Assembly (NCBI GenBank): GCA_023053575.1 | Contig: JAKZAP010000007.1 | Location: forward strand, 26,251,464-26,315,463 | Origin: Branchinecta lynchi | Taxonomy: Eukaryota > Arthropoda > Branchiopoda > Anostraca > Branchinectidae | Direction: 5' to 3' | Length of the DNA stretch: 64,000 nucleotides | Shown: positions 23,259 through 33,647 of the stretch, one piece after another | How positions within the stretch are numbered: position 1 is the stretch's first letter | Layout: each line of letters starts with the position of its first letter | The notes under the pieces: generated by a model | What the model saw: the letters and a program-made list of their open reading frames with translations, nothing else | Told to the model about the DNA's origin: nothing | Databases searched by the model: none | Made by a program: the position numbers and the translations under genes

Positions 23259-24336
23259 TCAGTTCTCAACACATGCTTCGCCAACTGGGTCATTAAGCCA
23301 TGGGTAGCACGGTGGGCAAGAGTCAGCACAGTTGGTTAAGTACCTAGATCCACCAGGTGGTACGTTGTCGAAAACGCAGAGGTTACCCGAACACGATGAC
23401 ACGACTGGAGGGCATTGCCACGCCTGTAAATTCGAAATATCTGCTACAGAGGTTGGGTTTTTGATCCACTCGATACCCTGCTGTACTGTGACAACGAAAA
23501 CGTCACCGTAGCTCAGAATTGCATCAAGGAAGTCAAAGTAGCCTTCGAGGACCTGTGGTGCGCCGATGAAGTAGCTGCCGCGGGCGTTGATGGAAAAGGG
23601 GGCGCGGTTATTGTCGTAGCTTCTTTTGAAGTTGTTCATAAAGAAGTTGAACTGTTCTTCACGCGTTGGGAGGGCGCCACATTGATCAGCAAGGGCACAG
23701 AACAGGGTGTCGTTGATGAAGAGTGGAACGAGTGGGACGGACCAGAACCCAGGATGGCTCTCCGTGGGGCAACGTGGTTTTAGGCAGTCTTGTCCAGTGG
23801 CATAATCAAGGGTGTAAGGCCAAAGGGGTGGGTCGGCGAATTGACGTGTGAAGTAGGAGAAATCGTAATCGATGTTGTTAGCAGCCATAGCCCTGATCAT
23901 GTCATCACCGCCAGGCTCGACGTAGGGGGCCCGTCCTCCTCTCACGACAGACTTGGGCACATTTGCATACTGCTCCAGAATAGTCTTGAGATCGCCAACT
24001 TCGGCAGACCATACGGCCTCGTCGGCGTTCAGCCAGTAATCGACCAATGCGTAGCCGCTGCTGACAGAGTGAACGCCGATTTCGTTGCCGGCCTTGTAAA
24101 GATCATTTACGAGAGAGTAGTCGGTGTAGTCGTGGTTAACGTAGAAAGTCATGCCGATGGGGCAGCCGTTGGGATTTTGCCGACCTGCCAAGAGTTGCTG
24201 GAAGAAGGGGTAAGTGGAAACGCTGATGGATTCGTCAAAGGTGAGGAAGACGATCTGGGGGGTTTGGTTAGCTTCGAAGAGGCCATCGTAGGGAGGGCTA
24301 GCGTTCCAACAACGGCAAGTCCCAGTGCAGGCCACC
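23259..24336 (-). CDS. CDA: Chitin deacetylase-like protein, exon 2 (residues 27-385)
   Basis: Secreted polysaccharide deacetylase of the arthropod chitin deacetylase family (carbohydrate esterase 4), which removes acetyl groups from chitin. Acceptor TTTCTGCTTTAG precedes 24336 and fits exon 1 at 28541 in phase 2; an apparent GTG start inside is just codon 28. Family markers in order: FLTFDES (57-63), NGCPIGMTFYVNHDYTDY, EIGVHSVSSG (112-121), VRGGRAPY (158-165), LWPYTLDY (198-205), WSVPLVPLF (225-233), EWIKNPT (316-322). Cysteine pairs line the C-terminus. The 385-aa length and absence of chitin-binding and LDLa domains fit group V (gut-type) enzymes. Oddity: the metal-site motifs are TFDE rather than TFDD and HSVSS rather than HSxxH, so activity may be weak or lost. 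Family assignment is very secure; activity is not. Confidence 0.93.
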
Positions 24337-25390
24337 CTAAAGCAGAAAGTGAGGTTAGGGAAACGATTCAGGGATGCATTGAATACCTATCGGAAACAAC
24401 TAATTAGGTTAACTTTTTTCTTTACTGCGCTGTTTGAATTTAGGTCAGTCTTTTGCTAAATTGGGAACGCTTTTTGGAGGGCCAATAAAGAAAAATAAGG
24501 TAAATGAAAATTGGTTACGTTACACGGATGACCAATAGTAAATCCGGAATTTAGGTTTGGGCTACGGAACATAACCTTGAATCCTGGATATACTTCAAGC
24601 GTAACTTAGTGGAGCATTGCAAGAGCCTTCATGAAGTTGGTAATCTGATTGTGCTGGTTGAAAGGGCATATAACTGCAAGCGCAAAAAGATGGTTATAGC
24701 CAGAAAGTGTATCAAGTCGTTTTGAAAATCACGCCTAGAGGCGGCTCCATCTAGATCAGGACTGTCAATCTAGCCCACCGCCACTAAAGTCATCAGATAT
24801 AGGACTGTCTAATACCAGCTCTCAAAATCGTGCATTTAGTATAAATCGGTAGGTGCATTTTGATTGGAGTTTTTTTCGCCGTTTGTTTTGCCGGTTATTC
24901 CCGATTTCAGATGCAGTCGAAGTTCACCATTCGTTTTATTCGACTCCGGCGATCCTTGCCCTGTCGCCGTTTCCTCCACATTGCAGGCAAACTTCGAACT
25001 TACTACCTCAACGTTCAATGTTTGAAGGAAAAAAGGGAGATATGAATAATAATGGTGGACGATAACGATATAGTAAATTTATTGTTCTTTTGGTGTTTCG
25101 TTGTGTATTTCTTGTTTTGTATTTCTTTATCTTTTGTAGATTTTGAGTACTCTCTGTATTTCTTGTTAAGCGTTCATTTACCTTTTTTTCTCTATGTACT
25201 TTGCAAACGCCATATTACTAGGCTGCATGTAATAAATTTATTCATTCATAGGTTTGGAATTTGTCCATTAGACGTCAAACTTCCATCAATCGCAGCTGGT
25301 ATTTTGTAATTGCTTTTGCTGGTTGCAATGGCGCCGGCGATTGTGATCTGGTCGTATCTCGGATATGAATGTCGTACCAGATGAGTGAAA
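24337..25390 (-). other. Chitin deacetylase intron, 3' part
   Basis: The single intron runs 24337-28540. This part holds no recognisable exon; several short frames on both strands do not resemble deacetylase sequence, and the exon 1-exon 2 junction is already complete without them. Confidence 0.5.
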
Positions 25391-25394
25391 TAAT

Positions 25395-25840
25395 CTATGA
25401 ACGTGTTCCACCCTACTTACCGTAGTTACTGCGCGTGACGTTACGAATTCTGGCTTACCTCCGTCAAGGCTGGAACGATTTTTCCATTTTCCAGCAGAAT
25501 ATCATGCCACGGGTGGATCCGACCAATCACGTTACATAGAGCGTGTCCACCCTTCTACAAATAGTAACTATTAGTTACTATTTCCGTTCCAACCTCACCC
25601 CAAGTTACTACGCTGACCGTTCCAAACTTTTCGAAATAGTAACTATTTGCTTACCACGCTCGGGAGCGTAGTAACTACGGATCTCTGTAACGTGATTAGT
25701 CGGATTCACCCGTGGCATGATATTCTGCTGGAAAATAGAATAAGTTTCCAGCCTTGACGGCAAAAAGCCAGAATTCGTGACGTCACGCGTAGCAACTACG
25801 GTAAGGAGGATGGAACACGCTCTTAGATACGTAGTTTCCA
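25395..25840. repeat. Long palindrome with 145-bp arms
   Basis: Left arm about 25395-25540 and right arm about 25665-25840 are inverted copies (for example CAGCAGAATATCATGCCACG against CGTGGCATGATATTCTGCTG). Each outer end carries a version of 'AACRYGTTCCAYCC'. The centre (about 25541-25660), with several AGTAACTATT repeats, is itself an inverted match to 26800-26915. Palindrome nested in palindrome suggests one element inserted in another of the same type. Confidence 0.7.
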
Positions 25841-26915
25841 CGCTTCCTACGCTACCGAGCATGGTAAGGAAATAGTTACTATTAGCTAGGGGAGAGGGGG
25901 GCAGGTCGTCATAGGGGCAGGGCAAATTTAAGTTACGCGAATTTATTTTTCAGAGCTGTTACACTTACACGCTTCTTCTGTAAAAAATTCCCGCAGTTAC
26001 ACTCGTGCTATCATAGCGAAACGATGCTAGTGTCCCTTTTTTGCGCGAAATGGAGTTCTACGTCATGGAGTTGGTACCTCATTTTGGTAGTTCCGAACCC
26101 ACTTATATCGTCGGTGATTTTTATTTAGGTAGTTTAAGATTGTCTCCACCATGTCGAATAAGAATTTCCGTGATTGATACAAAAGTATGAGAGTTACAAA
26201 TTTATTTCTGTGAAAACAGCACCAGGGGCAGGTCCAGACAAAAACACTTGAGGCAGGTTGAAAAAAAACTGAATCGAAAAAATAACAAAAAAATAACGAA
26301 AGAAGATAAAATCGGAAAAGGGAAGGAAAAAGTCAGCAAAAAGGCTCAGAAAGCCTTTAAGACCCATTCTGGAAAAAAAACAAGTCCTATTCAGACCTAG
26401 CTGTAACTGATTATACGGATGATAATAAAGTGACGGTATACTTGTGCAGTTTTACCAAACGGAAGCAATTGAACGAAACTGAATTGAGGCAAGGAAAGCA
26501 AATGAAAAAATGTGTATACATCTTTCTTGAAGGTCCTTCCTGGGTTAAGTAAAAGTGATGCCCGGAACCGCCCCAGCCATATTCGAACCTGCCCCCGGTT
26601 TTGGGGCAGGTCCGGACGAAAGTAGCTAATAGGAAAATAAGATTTGCAAAGAAAATGTTACAGGTAACAAGATTCTACAAAGTAACAATTGCAGCTAAGA
26701 CATGATTCTAAACAGTTGAAAACGAAAGGAATCAACAGACCCTAAAACAAAATCTTGGTAAGCAAAAAAGCAAAAACGGAACGAACCTGCCCCCCTCTCC
26801 CCTACTATTTCGGACTATTTCGAACGGAACGATCAGCGTAGTAACTTTTTACGAGATTGGAACGAAATAGTAACTAATAGTTACTATTCTTATAAGGATG
26901 GGACACGCTATTGAA
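25541..26915. mobile_element. Probable 1.37-kb terminal-inverted-repeat element
   Basis: Arms of about 110 bp at 25541-25652 and 26803-26915 are inverted copies (AGCGTGTCC..AGTAACTATTAGTTACTATT). The body contains several copies of 'GGGGCAGGTCC(G/A)GAC' and its complement (about 25912, 26226, 26585-26620, 26785). No transposase frame was found. The element sits in the chitin deacetylase intron. Confidence 0.55.
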
Positions 26916-27261
26916 CCTATCGAAGAACAAGTAACGTCAACCAAACGAACCCTCTAGATTCAAATCCTGTGTAAACCAATCAACAACGTTTGTTGTCGTG
27001 ACGTTTCTCGCTCTTCGCTGTGCACAGTGTGATTCGTCCTCGGGACGAAGTTCGTCATCAAGAGTATTGGAAAGTCTGAAACATCCACTGATCCACGTCA
27101 CGTCCAATCTGCGTCTCCAAAAACCTAACATGGCACTCTAAACACAAGTGACAGCATACTCTCTCAGAAATGCCATACACTTACACAAGCATGTGCAGTC
27201 TCAACAGGCATAAGAGAACGCGCTATTTGTTACCGATACAGAAAGACTGTTTTATGAGCCT
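26916..27261. other. Unassigned part of chitin deacetylase intron
   Basis: No exon, repeat end or RNA feature recognised. Confidence 0.4.
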
Positions 27262-27896
27262 TTAAGCTTTAACTTAAAAGCCAAATTATTTAACTGACCA
27301 TTGCGTTATTTGGATTGTGTTAAAGGACCTGTCTTTTCTATAACATTGTTGCAACCTACTTCCATAATCACTCCATGTATTTCTAAGCCCGTAGACCCAA
27401 ATTTCGTACGGTACATTCTAACCCCTCTCTTACAAAACTACGCTGATTTTCTCGCCGTGTTTTGCTCCCTTCGATGTGTATCACGCTGTCGACGGTCGTC
27501 TGCGAGAAGTTTTTTCATCAGAAAAACCCGTTATGTAAATTGTCTCCCTGTTTTCGCTATAAGTCAACGGTTCTCGGAAAAGGGTTAAAACAGCCAGAAC
27601 CGTGGGTTATTTGTCGACAGCGGCTTTTCAGTGGCCAGTTATTAGCTCGCGGAAGTTAGCTCAGTGCGTCAACATTTTATTATTCGTAAAACATTTTTTT
27701 TCAAGCAAACAACACAAGTTCAGGCACATAGAGATACCTCAAATCTGGCAGGGAAATTCACTGTGTGAAAACTTATTATTCGTGAATGGTGGAGCAGCAA
27801 AGTAACGCATTTTCGTAGGGTCTTCAAGCCTCTTTAAGTAAATAAGTGACGGGTAACTAGACAGCCATATTGCAGCCCTTTCCAGTTAAACTTCAA
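27262..27896 (+). mobile_element. TTAA-ended MITE (family C) carrying a family D insertion
   Basis: Degraded ends TTAAGCTTTAACTTAAAAG (27262) and CAGTTAAACTTCAA (27896) enclose family C text ('GGATTGTGTTAA', 'CTCGCGGAAGTTAGCTCA'). The interior from about 27330 to 27630 is foreign and matches 52.74-53.03 kb and, inverted, 43.83-44.61 kb (family D). It lies inside the chitin deacetylase intron. Confidence 0.55.
27330..27632 (+). repeat. Dispersed repeat family D, copy 1
   Basis: Shared text with the copy at 52.74-53.03 kb includes 'CTACTTCCATAATCACTCC', 'CTTCGATGTGTATCACGCTG' and 'AAAACAGCCARAACCGTGGG'. Neither end has an obvious inverted repeat. Superfamily unknown. Confidence 0.6.
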
Positions 27897-27899
27897 GTA

Positions 27900-28060
27900 T
27901 AACTATTCCTTCAGCCCAAGCTGACTGCGAACCAAATTTTATGGTGCAAAACGAATACATCAGCTGAATTTTATTGGAGCTATATTTCGGCCCTTCTTGG
28001 CAAGGGTCCTCTTCAGGCTCAAAACCGCCCAAGTTGGAAAGACAAACTTGTGGGAAAAAG
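27900..28060 (-). mobile_element. Penelope-like repeat family F, partial copy
   Basis: It begins at the family end text 'ATTCCTTCAGCCCAAGCTGA' and contains, in - strand orientation, the conserved block CCTGAAGAGGACC..AAGAAGGGCCGAAATATAGC (about 27985-28025). Other copies lie at 44.7, 48.0, 52.1 and 63.4-63.8 kb, with a diverged one at about 28.93 kb. It lies in the chitin deacetylase intron. Confidence 0.6.
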
Positions 28061-28540
28061 TGTGGGAACTTGTGGTTTTCCGAAAAGTTCGTCTTTCCAA
28101 CTTTTTTCGTTAAAAGTAACGTTGCAGTTCATTTATGGTGTCAATTATAGCTTTCAGAAATATAAAAAAGGCTCAAAATACAATTTTTCTGTAAGTTAAC
28201 GTTACTTAACGTTAAAAGTGAAAAAAGACACTATAACGAGAAATTTTTGCATGTAAATAAAATGAAAATATGAAAACGATACGAATCCAAAAAAAAAAAA
28301 ATGTGTGGAAATATAATTGGTAACTAATTTGTACATTTTGAGAGTCTTTTAAAAAATCCTTTTTAAATCATCTGTAATGTTGAGGCATTAAGTGTTATCT
28401 CATACCTTTTGGAATCCCACATTTTTGTGTAAATGTTCTGAAACTTATACCAGTTTGGGCTATTACGGAAAACACAAGACGCGCTTAAATACAGCAACGA
28501 TAGTTCAGAACCTTCAGCTCTACTTTAAAATAATACATAC

Positions 28541-28620
28541 GGATCACACTCCTCCGCAGGCGCTGCCAGCGCCACTGCAACCACAGCGGCAGCAAGTAAC
28601 AAGTAAGTTCTAAGCTCCAT
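28541..28620 (-). CDS. CDA: Chitin deacetylase-like protein, exon 1 (signal peptide)
   Basis: The ATG at 28620-28618 opens a textbook signal peptide: MELR, then an uninterrupted hydrophobic core of leucine, alanine and valine, then a likely cleavage after ALAA near residue 20, then PAEECD. The exon ends at a GTATGT donor (28540-28535) in phase 2, exactly the phase exon 2 needs; the joint codon is proline 27. The mature chain then begins with the cysteine-rich CDPVACTGTCRCW segment expected before the deacetylase domain. This exon is too short to stand out as an ORF. Confidence 0.85.
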
Positions 28621-28644
28621 CTCGAACTCAGCAGAAAGAACTAA

Positions 28645-28740
28645 GATTTATTTTATCTGTCGATACTCAAATACGATCCCATCGTTATCATCTTATCTTG
28701 CTCAGATCTTGCTCTGGGCATTTCCCGAGTGTTATCGCGA
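28645..28740 (-). promoter_or_regulatory. Candidate chitin deacetylase promoter with GATA-factor sites
   Basis: Within 130 bp upstream of the start codon the - strand carries three WGATAR sites (TTATCT at 28653-28658, TTATCA at 28685-28690, TTATCT at 28693-28698 as read on +) and a fourth GATAA core at about 28732. An AT-rich 'ATAAAATAAATC' lies at 28645-28656. GATA factors drive midgut genes in insects and group V deacetylases are gut genes, so the cluster fits; whether it works is inference. Confidence 0.4.
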
Positions 28741-29100
28741 AATTCTAGGAGGGAATGTCATTTTGTGCAGAAATGTTTTCCACTTGAGGCTTGAAGAACC
28801 GGAAGTAGATTTGACAGACAGACAAGTTCTAAGGCCGGGAGAGAGAGCAGATATATTCCCAATCAGCCAAAGCTAAAACGGTTAGGTCAGATGAGATTTC
28901 TCTTCCAGTGACATTTCAGCCCTTCTTGGCATCCCCCTGTTCAGGCTGTAACTAGTTGAACCACTTGAATGATCGTGCAATAATTCAACGAAAATCCGGG
29001 AGAGAAACAAAGAAGTGATGGAAAAATCTCAGCTGACTTGTCAGTTTAGCGCCAGTAAAGGAAATGGTAGGCACAATTATTGCGCCACACTTTGGTTTTG
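28741..29100. other. Unassigned upstream flank of chitin deacetylase
   Basis: It contains a diverged family F fragment around 28905-28960 (TTTCAGCCCTTCTTGGC..CAGGCTG). No gene seen. Confidence 0.4.
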
Positions 29101-29102
29101 TC

Positions 29103-29290
29103 GTTTTTATGGAACTTCCCTTCCGGCCAAGTGCCATATACCGATCACTTATCCCTCGGTCGGTTGGTTGGTCTGGCTATCTCTCTGTCGGTCGGTCGTT
29201 TTGTGGACCTCGGATTAGGGTACCTCCAGAGACGCTAGGATGAGTACCCCGATCCGAACATCTGGGGGGGGGGGGGGGGGGGGGGTGTAG
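29103..29290 (+). repeat. Composite repeat family A, 5' fragment
   Basis: It starts TTTTTATGGAACTTCCCTTC, continues CGGCCAAGTGCCATAT and a (GGTC)n-rich stretch, then 'TTAGGGTACCTCC'. This is the left end of the 1.65-kb family seen complete at 41.6-43.2 and 60.7-62.4 kb. It stops at a G run of about 24 bases (29264-29286). Confidence 0.65.
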
Positions 29291-29309
29291 AGGGAGGGGA
29301 AATCCAGGA

Positions 29310-30095
29310 AATTAGTAGTGCGATTTTTGCACAACACCAGGTATGATAATGTTGAAACGTCGCGTTGCAGGCGAAATTTTCGAAAATCATCCTGTTTTCA
29401 GCGCATCAGGGTGAAAATCGCGACTGGTAATGGCATTTATGTCACTCTTGCAAGTTCGAAACATACGACTGTCATTCTAACAAGCTCAAAACACACGATA
29501 ATTCTTAATGACTTCTTATATGGCAAGCTCAAAACATACGACTGTCTCTAATAGACGACTAGTAAATCTTTTCCTAAAACACGACAAGAAACCGGTCATT
29601 TTCAGAGAAAATTCGCGGTTGATGTCATTCTGGCAAGTTCCATACGACTGATTCTGACAAAATGAGAACACGAAACTCTGAATCTGACAAACTTAAAACA
29701 TACTACTAAAATCTATATGGAACAATCCGACCTGAAACAGGCCATTTGAAGGAAAATTCACGATAAGCTAACTGCTGTGTCTGCCTTCATCTGGCAAGAT
29801 CAAAGCTTACGACTGTCTCCAATTTAATACTAGAAAATTCCTTCGTAAAGTACGACAAGAAATTTGCGGTAGATGTCATTTTGGCAAGCTCAGACATAGG
29901 ACTTTCATTCTGGAAAACTCAGAACACACAACTGTGAATCTGAAAACATACGAATAGAAATTTCTTCGTAGCCATACAAATAAAAATTGTGATTTGTTGG
30001 TGAAATTCACGTTTGGTAACTGCCTGCATGTCATTCTGAAAAGCTAAAAACATACGACTGTCATACAGACAAGTTGAAAACATACGACTGGGAGT
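29310..30095. repeat. Degenerate minisatellite-like array
   Basis: The phrase 'CAAGCTCAAAACATACGACTG' or variants (CAAGTTGAAAACATACGACT, CAAGTTCGAAACATACGACT) recurs about ten times with irregular spacing. Two longer stretches with 'CGACAAGAAA' and 'AAAATTC(G/A)CG' suggest an older, larger unit. No open frame covers it. Confidence 0.6.
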
Positions 30096-30179
30096 AGATT
30101 CTCTGGAGCATGGGGGGAGGGGGTCACCCCCCTAGACCACCCTTTGAACCGCCCCTGATAACAACGTTTCCCACTCACT

Positions 30180-31985
30180 CCTGGTCAAAAAGATGAGAAA
30201 AAATGGATTGTCCGAGACATTTTGGAAGTTCTTAGAAAACTGTGAAGATAGGAAAAGAATTGTCAACAGAGAGAGAAATTACCAAAGGACTCCCACAAGG
30301 AGCCATCTTAAGCACACTGCTATTCCTGATCTTCATATCTGACATCAACCTGAAAGATAAACAAGGATTAAAGGGCATGTTCGCCGACGATCTCCTCTCA
30401 TGCCACAATGGGGACGACTTAACCTCTGTGTCAAAGCTGGCGCAGGAATCACTCGACAGCATCAACGAATATTCAGCAATGACCGGAATTCCGCTTTCAG
30501 CTGGGAAGACCAAAGTCATCGTGTTCCATAGGAAGACAAAGTTTACCAACCCTGAAATCAAACTGAACGAAGAAGTGACACCAACAGGACAAGTCCTCGG
30601 GTTGACATTCGACCAGAAGATGACATGGCTACAACAGATACTGGAAATAAAAGCGACAGCGATGAGGAGAATCTCCGTAATGAAGCGCATGGCAGGAACC
30701 AAGTGGGGATCTAATCCCCGGTCCATGATGGAATTCTACAAGTTATATATTCGAGGGAAAATGGAATATGGGATACAGGCATATGGAACATGCTCTACGG
30801 ATCTTCTAAGAATACTAGAGACCATACAAATATGGCAATTCAAATTGCATATAGTCTCCACTCACACACCCCGGTAGATACTATTTGATAAATAGCTGGA
30901 GTGAGCAAAATGGAAGACAAAGTCAAATTACTTGTTGTAAAGTATTACTCAAAAATACAGTGTTACGGGATAAAGCATATCGCCTATTCGTCACTATTGA
31001 CGTCTGGAATTGCCCCAACCGACAAGAAACAAAGCTCTCTCCAAATGTTCCACTCCCAGGTGGTAGAATGAACACCAGCGATGTCAAACTAGACCTGATC
31101 CCCTCCAAGAAGGACGAGATGCCAACCCAGACGACAATCCAGTATTTCCTCTCACGAAAGTACGAGGCCTACGAAAATCATCTTGAGATTCATACAGACG
31201 GCTCCGTGCAAGGCCACAAGAGCGCAGCAGCTGCATACATCCCAGCATGCAACCTCATACTACAAAAAAGAATCCCTGACAATCCTTCGGTACTGACACC
31301 CTCCACCAACAAGATCGTTGTATTTAGTGACTCTCGGTCTTCACTGATGATCCTGAAAACCATCAAGTGGGAAACGGAGACAGCAATACAGCAGAACTAA
31401 GAGAAGTAATGAAGGAACTACAGGAACAAGGAATAACCATCAGATTTCAACACGTCCCTAGTCACTGTGGTATCGCGGGCAACAAGGTAGCTGACAAGAA
31501 CGCACAACGGGCTCTTGACGAAACAACACCAACCAACAATAGACCGGTAGCGTTCCGAGATGTCTTCAGGAACAGACTCAAGAAAAAAGCAGTAGCTGCA
31601 CTCCCCGCACTGACATCCCCTTTCAAATCAAGATCCGCGAGCACAACCTTCTTCAGGCTGAAGAGCCAAGCAGTGCTACTCTCCGACGCAAGCAGAGTAT
31701 CACCCCTTTTTGCAGACACTGCCGTATTTGGGAGGAATCCTTACAACACACCCTATTCGAGTGCAGGCAGTTACAAGAGAGAAGGTGGAACATGCTATCA
31801 ACCGTCAGACGACTCCAACTAAAACCAGAAGTAGCCACCATAGGCCTCACCCATAAGATACCGAAGACAGAAGAAACGGAAGTTTTCACAAAAATCTTGG
31901 AACTACTAGCATCGTTGAATATCACAATATAACAGATTGAGGACTTCAACCAATAGTCAACCGACGACAGAAAGAAAAAGTCTAA
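30180..31985 (+). mobile_element. 5'-truncated non-LTR retrotransposon with RT, RNase H and CCHC knuckle
   Basis: The RT part is visible from about 30180 (frame break near 30240): ITKGLPQGAILS, then FADDLL (the catalytic Asp pair) and VLGLTFDQKMTW. After a stop near 30877 and frame changes comes RNase H: EIHTDGS, KIVVFSDSRSSL, and FQHVPSHCGIAGNKVADKNA. A third frame gives CRHCRIW..H..FEC, a zinc knuckle, ending at a stop at 31930-31932. RT followed by RNase H and a knuckle places it near the I/Outcast-type LINEs. The RNase H lacks the segment carrying the catalytic glutamate (SVLT runs straight into PSTNKIVVFSD). It is a dead relic. Confidence 0.85.
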
Positions 31986-31989
31986 AGCC

Positions 31990-32290
31990 GCGTTCGATTT
32001 AGCCTTGTCCCGGTCCTGTCTCAGTCCCGTCAGCCAAATGCCGTTTTATTTAACTGTCTTGTCCGCTTGATCCTGTTTTATTTGTCCTGTCAGCTGACAA
32101 TTGTCAGTGCCCCAGACAGGGCGCCGAGAAAGATGGCATGCTCTTGGAGCAAGTTTCGATCCTGTCTCGGGTAGATTTCTCGATTGCGTTTTATTTGCGA
32201 GGCTTGTCCGCTGAGTCATTCACCTGACAAGGGTAAATAAAACGGGTTTAAACCGTGACAAGGCAGTAACAAGAAGACAGGACCGAGACA
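31990..32290. mobile_element. Probable 300-bp MITE
   Basis: Near its left end it has CTTGTCCCGGTCCTGTCTC and at its right end GACAGGACCGAGACAAG, an inverted repeat of about 18 bp. The interior has 'TTTTATTTGTCCTGTCAGCTGACA'. The right end abuts the next palindromic element, so the true border is uncertain. Confidence 0.5.
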
Positions 32291-33061
32291 AGAGGCGTAT
32301 TCTCGCCGTTCCCCGAGGACTCCTCGGGGAATCGAAAGGAACGGCGAGAATAGAGGGAGTCACTCTACGCGGACTCCGCGTACAGAAAACAGCGAGAACA
32401 CGGGGAATGCTTCTAAAATGGATTGTGTTTTTTTTTTTTTTTTATTCAGTTCATGAATTAGTCTGGATCCACTTTATTTTTGATTTTGTTTATTCTGATT
32501 CTTTTTAATTAAATTACATTGCACCAACACCAGCAGAAATTGATTCCCCCCCCCCCCGGATCTGAAAGAGAGTCCTTTTTGATGATGGTGATGATAATCG
32601 GAGCATTACGCGTTTGTGGGGACCCGCGAGAATACAGGGAGTGAGTCCCCGGGACAAACAAAAACGCGGGGACTCCTCGGGGAATCGAAGGGAACGGCGA
32701 GAATAGAGGGAGTCACTCCACGCGGACTCCACGTACAGAAACAGCGAGAACACGGGGAATGCTTCCAAAATCGATTCTGTTCGAATAACAAATATGCAGT
32801 TGACGAAATTAGTCTGGATCCACTTTTTTGTTTTGTTTTGTTTATTCTAATTAGTTTTAGTTAATTTTACATTGCACCATTACCAGCAAAAATTGATTCC
32901 CCTCCGAATCTAAAAGGGAGTCCTTTTTGATGACGGGGATGATAATCGGAGCATTTCCCGTCCGTGGGACTCGCGAGAATACGGGGACTGAGTCCCCGGG
33001 ACAAACAAAAGGCGGGGACTCCTCAAGTGGAGTCCTCCGGGAAGGGCGAGAATACGCCTCT
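32291..33061. mobile_element. 770-bp element of stacked hairpins in 345-bp tandem units
   Basis: Ends AGAGGCGTATTCTCGCC and GGCGAGAATACGCCTCT are perfect inverted repeats. Inside, a unit of about 345 bp is repeated (GGACTCCTCGGGG-type cores near 32324, 32669 and, mutated, 33015). Each unit carries short self-complementary blocks: CCCCGAGGACTCCTCGGGG, CGCGGACTCCGCG and GGGGACTCAGTCCCC-like. Longer open frames here are translations of this array. Superfamily unknown. Confidence 0.65.
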
Positions 33062-33264
33062 AAGGAGGACTCAAATACTCTATATGACTAAGTCCAAAAC
33101 ACGCCAATGATTCTCAGGAAGGAGTGAACGTGTCCGTAACGACTGAAACTCAATGACTCAAATCCAGAGTCAGCGCAGTTGTGACACCGTTTCTTCCTCT
33201 CTTCCGCAGGTAGCCGGAGATTCTGCATTGGAAGGGAGATATAGTCATCGTATCGAAAGCAGAA

Positions 33265-33594
33265 TAGTGTTGGGCGATATTTGGATTTTTCGATATATCG
33301 ATATTTTAACTTTCGATATTCGATAATCGTATTAATATCGATATTTTTTTACCATGTTTCCCTGTAGGATACGTCTCATTTCGCAAAAATTTAAGAATAA
33401 AATTGTCGTTCAAGGATCATCTAAATAAATCAGGATGAATTACGGAAAACATGTTGCTCCAATTTCGGATATATAAATGTAGGTTATGTTGGATTATTTA
33501 CAATAATTACGCATGAACAAATATCGTTTACGATATCGATATTTGATCCGATGTATCGACATATCGTTATCGATATCGAATATCGCCCAGCATA
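33265..33594. mobile_element. CGATAT-rich hAT-type MITE, copy 1
   Basis: The 330-bp element has ends TAGTGTTGGGCGATAT and ATATCGCCCAGCATA. It is flanked by a 7-of-8 duplication (AAGCAGAA at 33257-33264, ACGCAGAA at 33595-33602), as for hAT elements. Subterminal sequence is built of CGATAT steps on both sides. A second copy is at 44.0 kb. Confidence 0.75.
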
Positions 33595-33647
33595 ACGCAG
33601 AAGAGGGTCAGTGCAGTGGAGACAGTGGATCCCAATGACTATATCAT

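Noticed and set aside
24333..24335. GTG at the head of the deacetylase frame as a start codon
   Set aside because: It lies one base inside an exon that follows a good splice acceptor, and the upstream exon with ATG and signal peptide joins in the right phase.
23790..24407. 205-codon + strand frame
   Set aside because: It is the antisense shadow of the chitin deacetylase exon and has no family features of its own.
30232..30726. 164-codon - strand frame
   Set aside because: Antisense of the RT region of the LINE at 30.2-32.0 kb.
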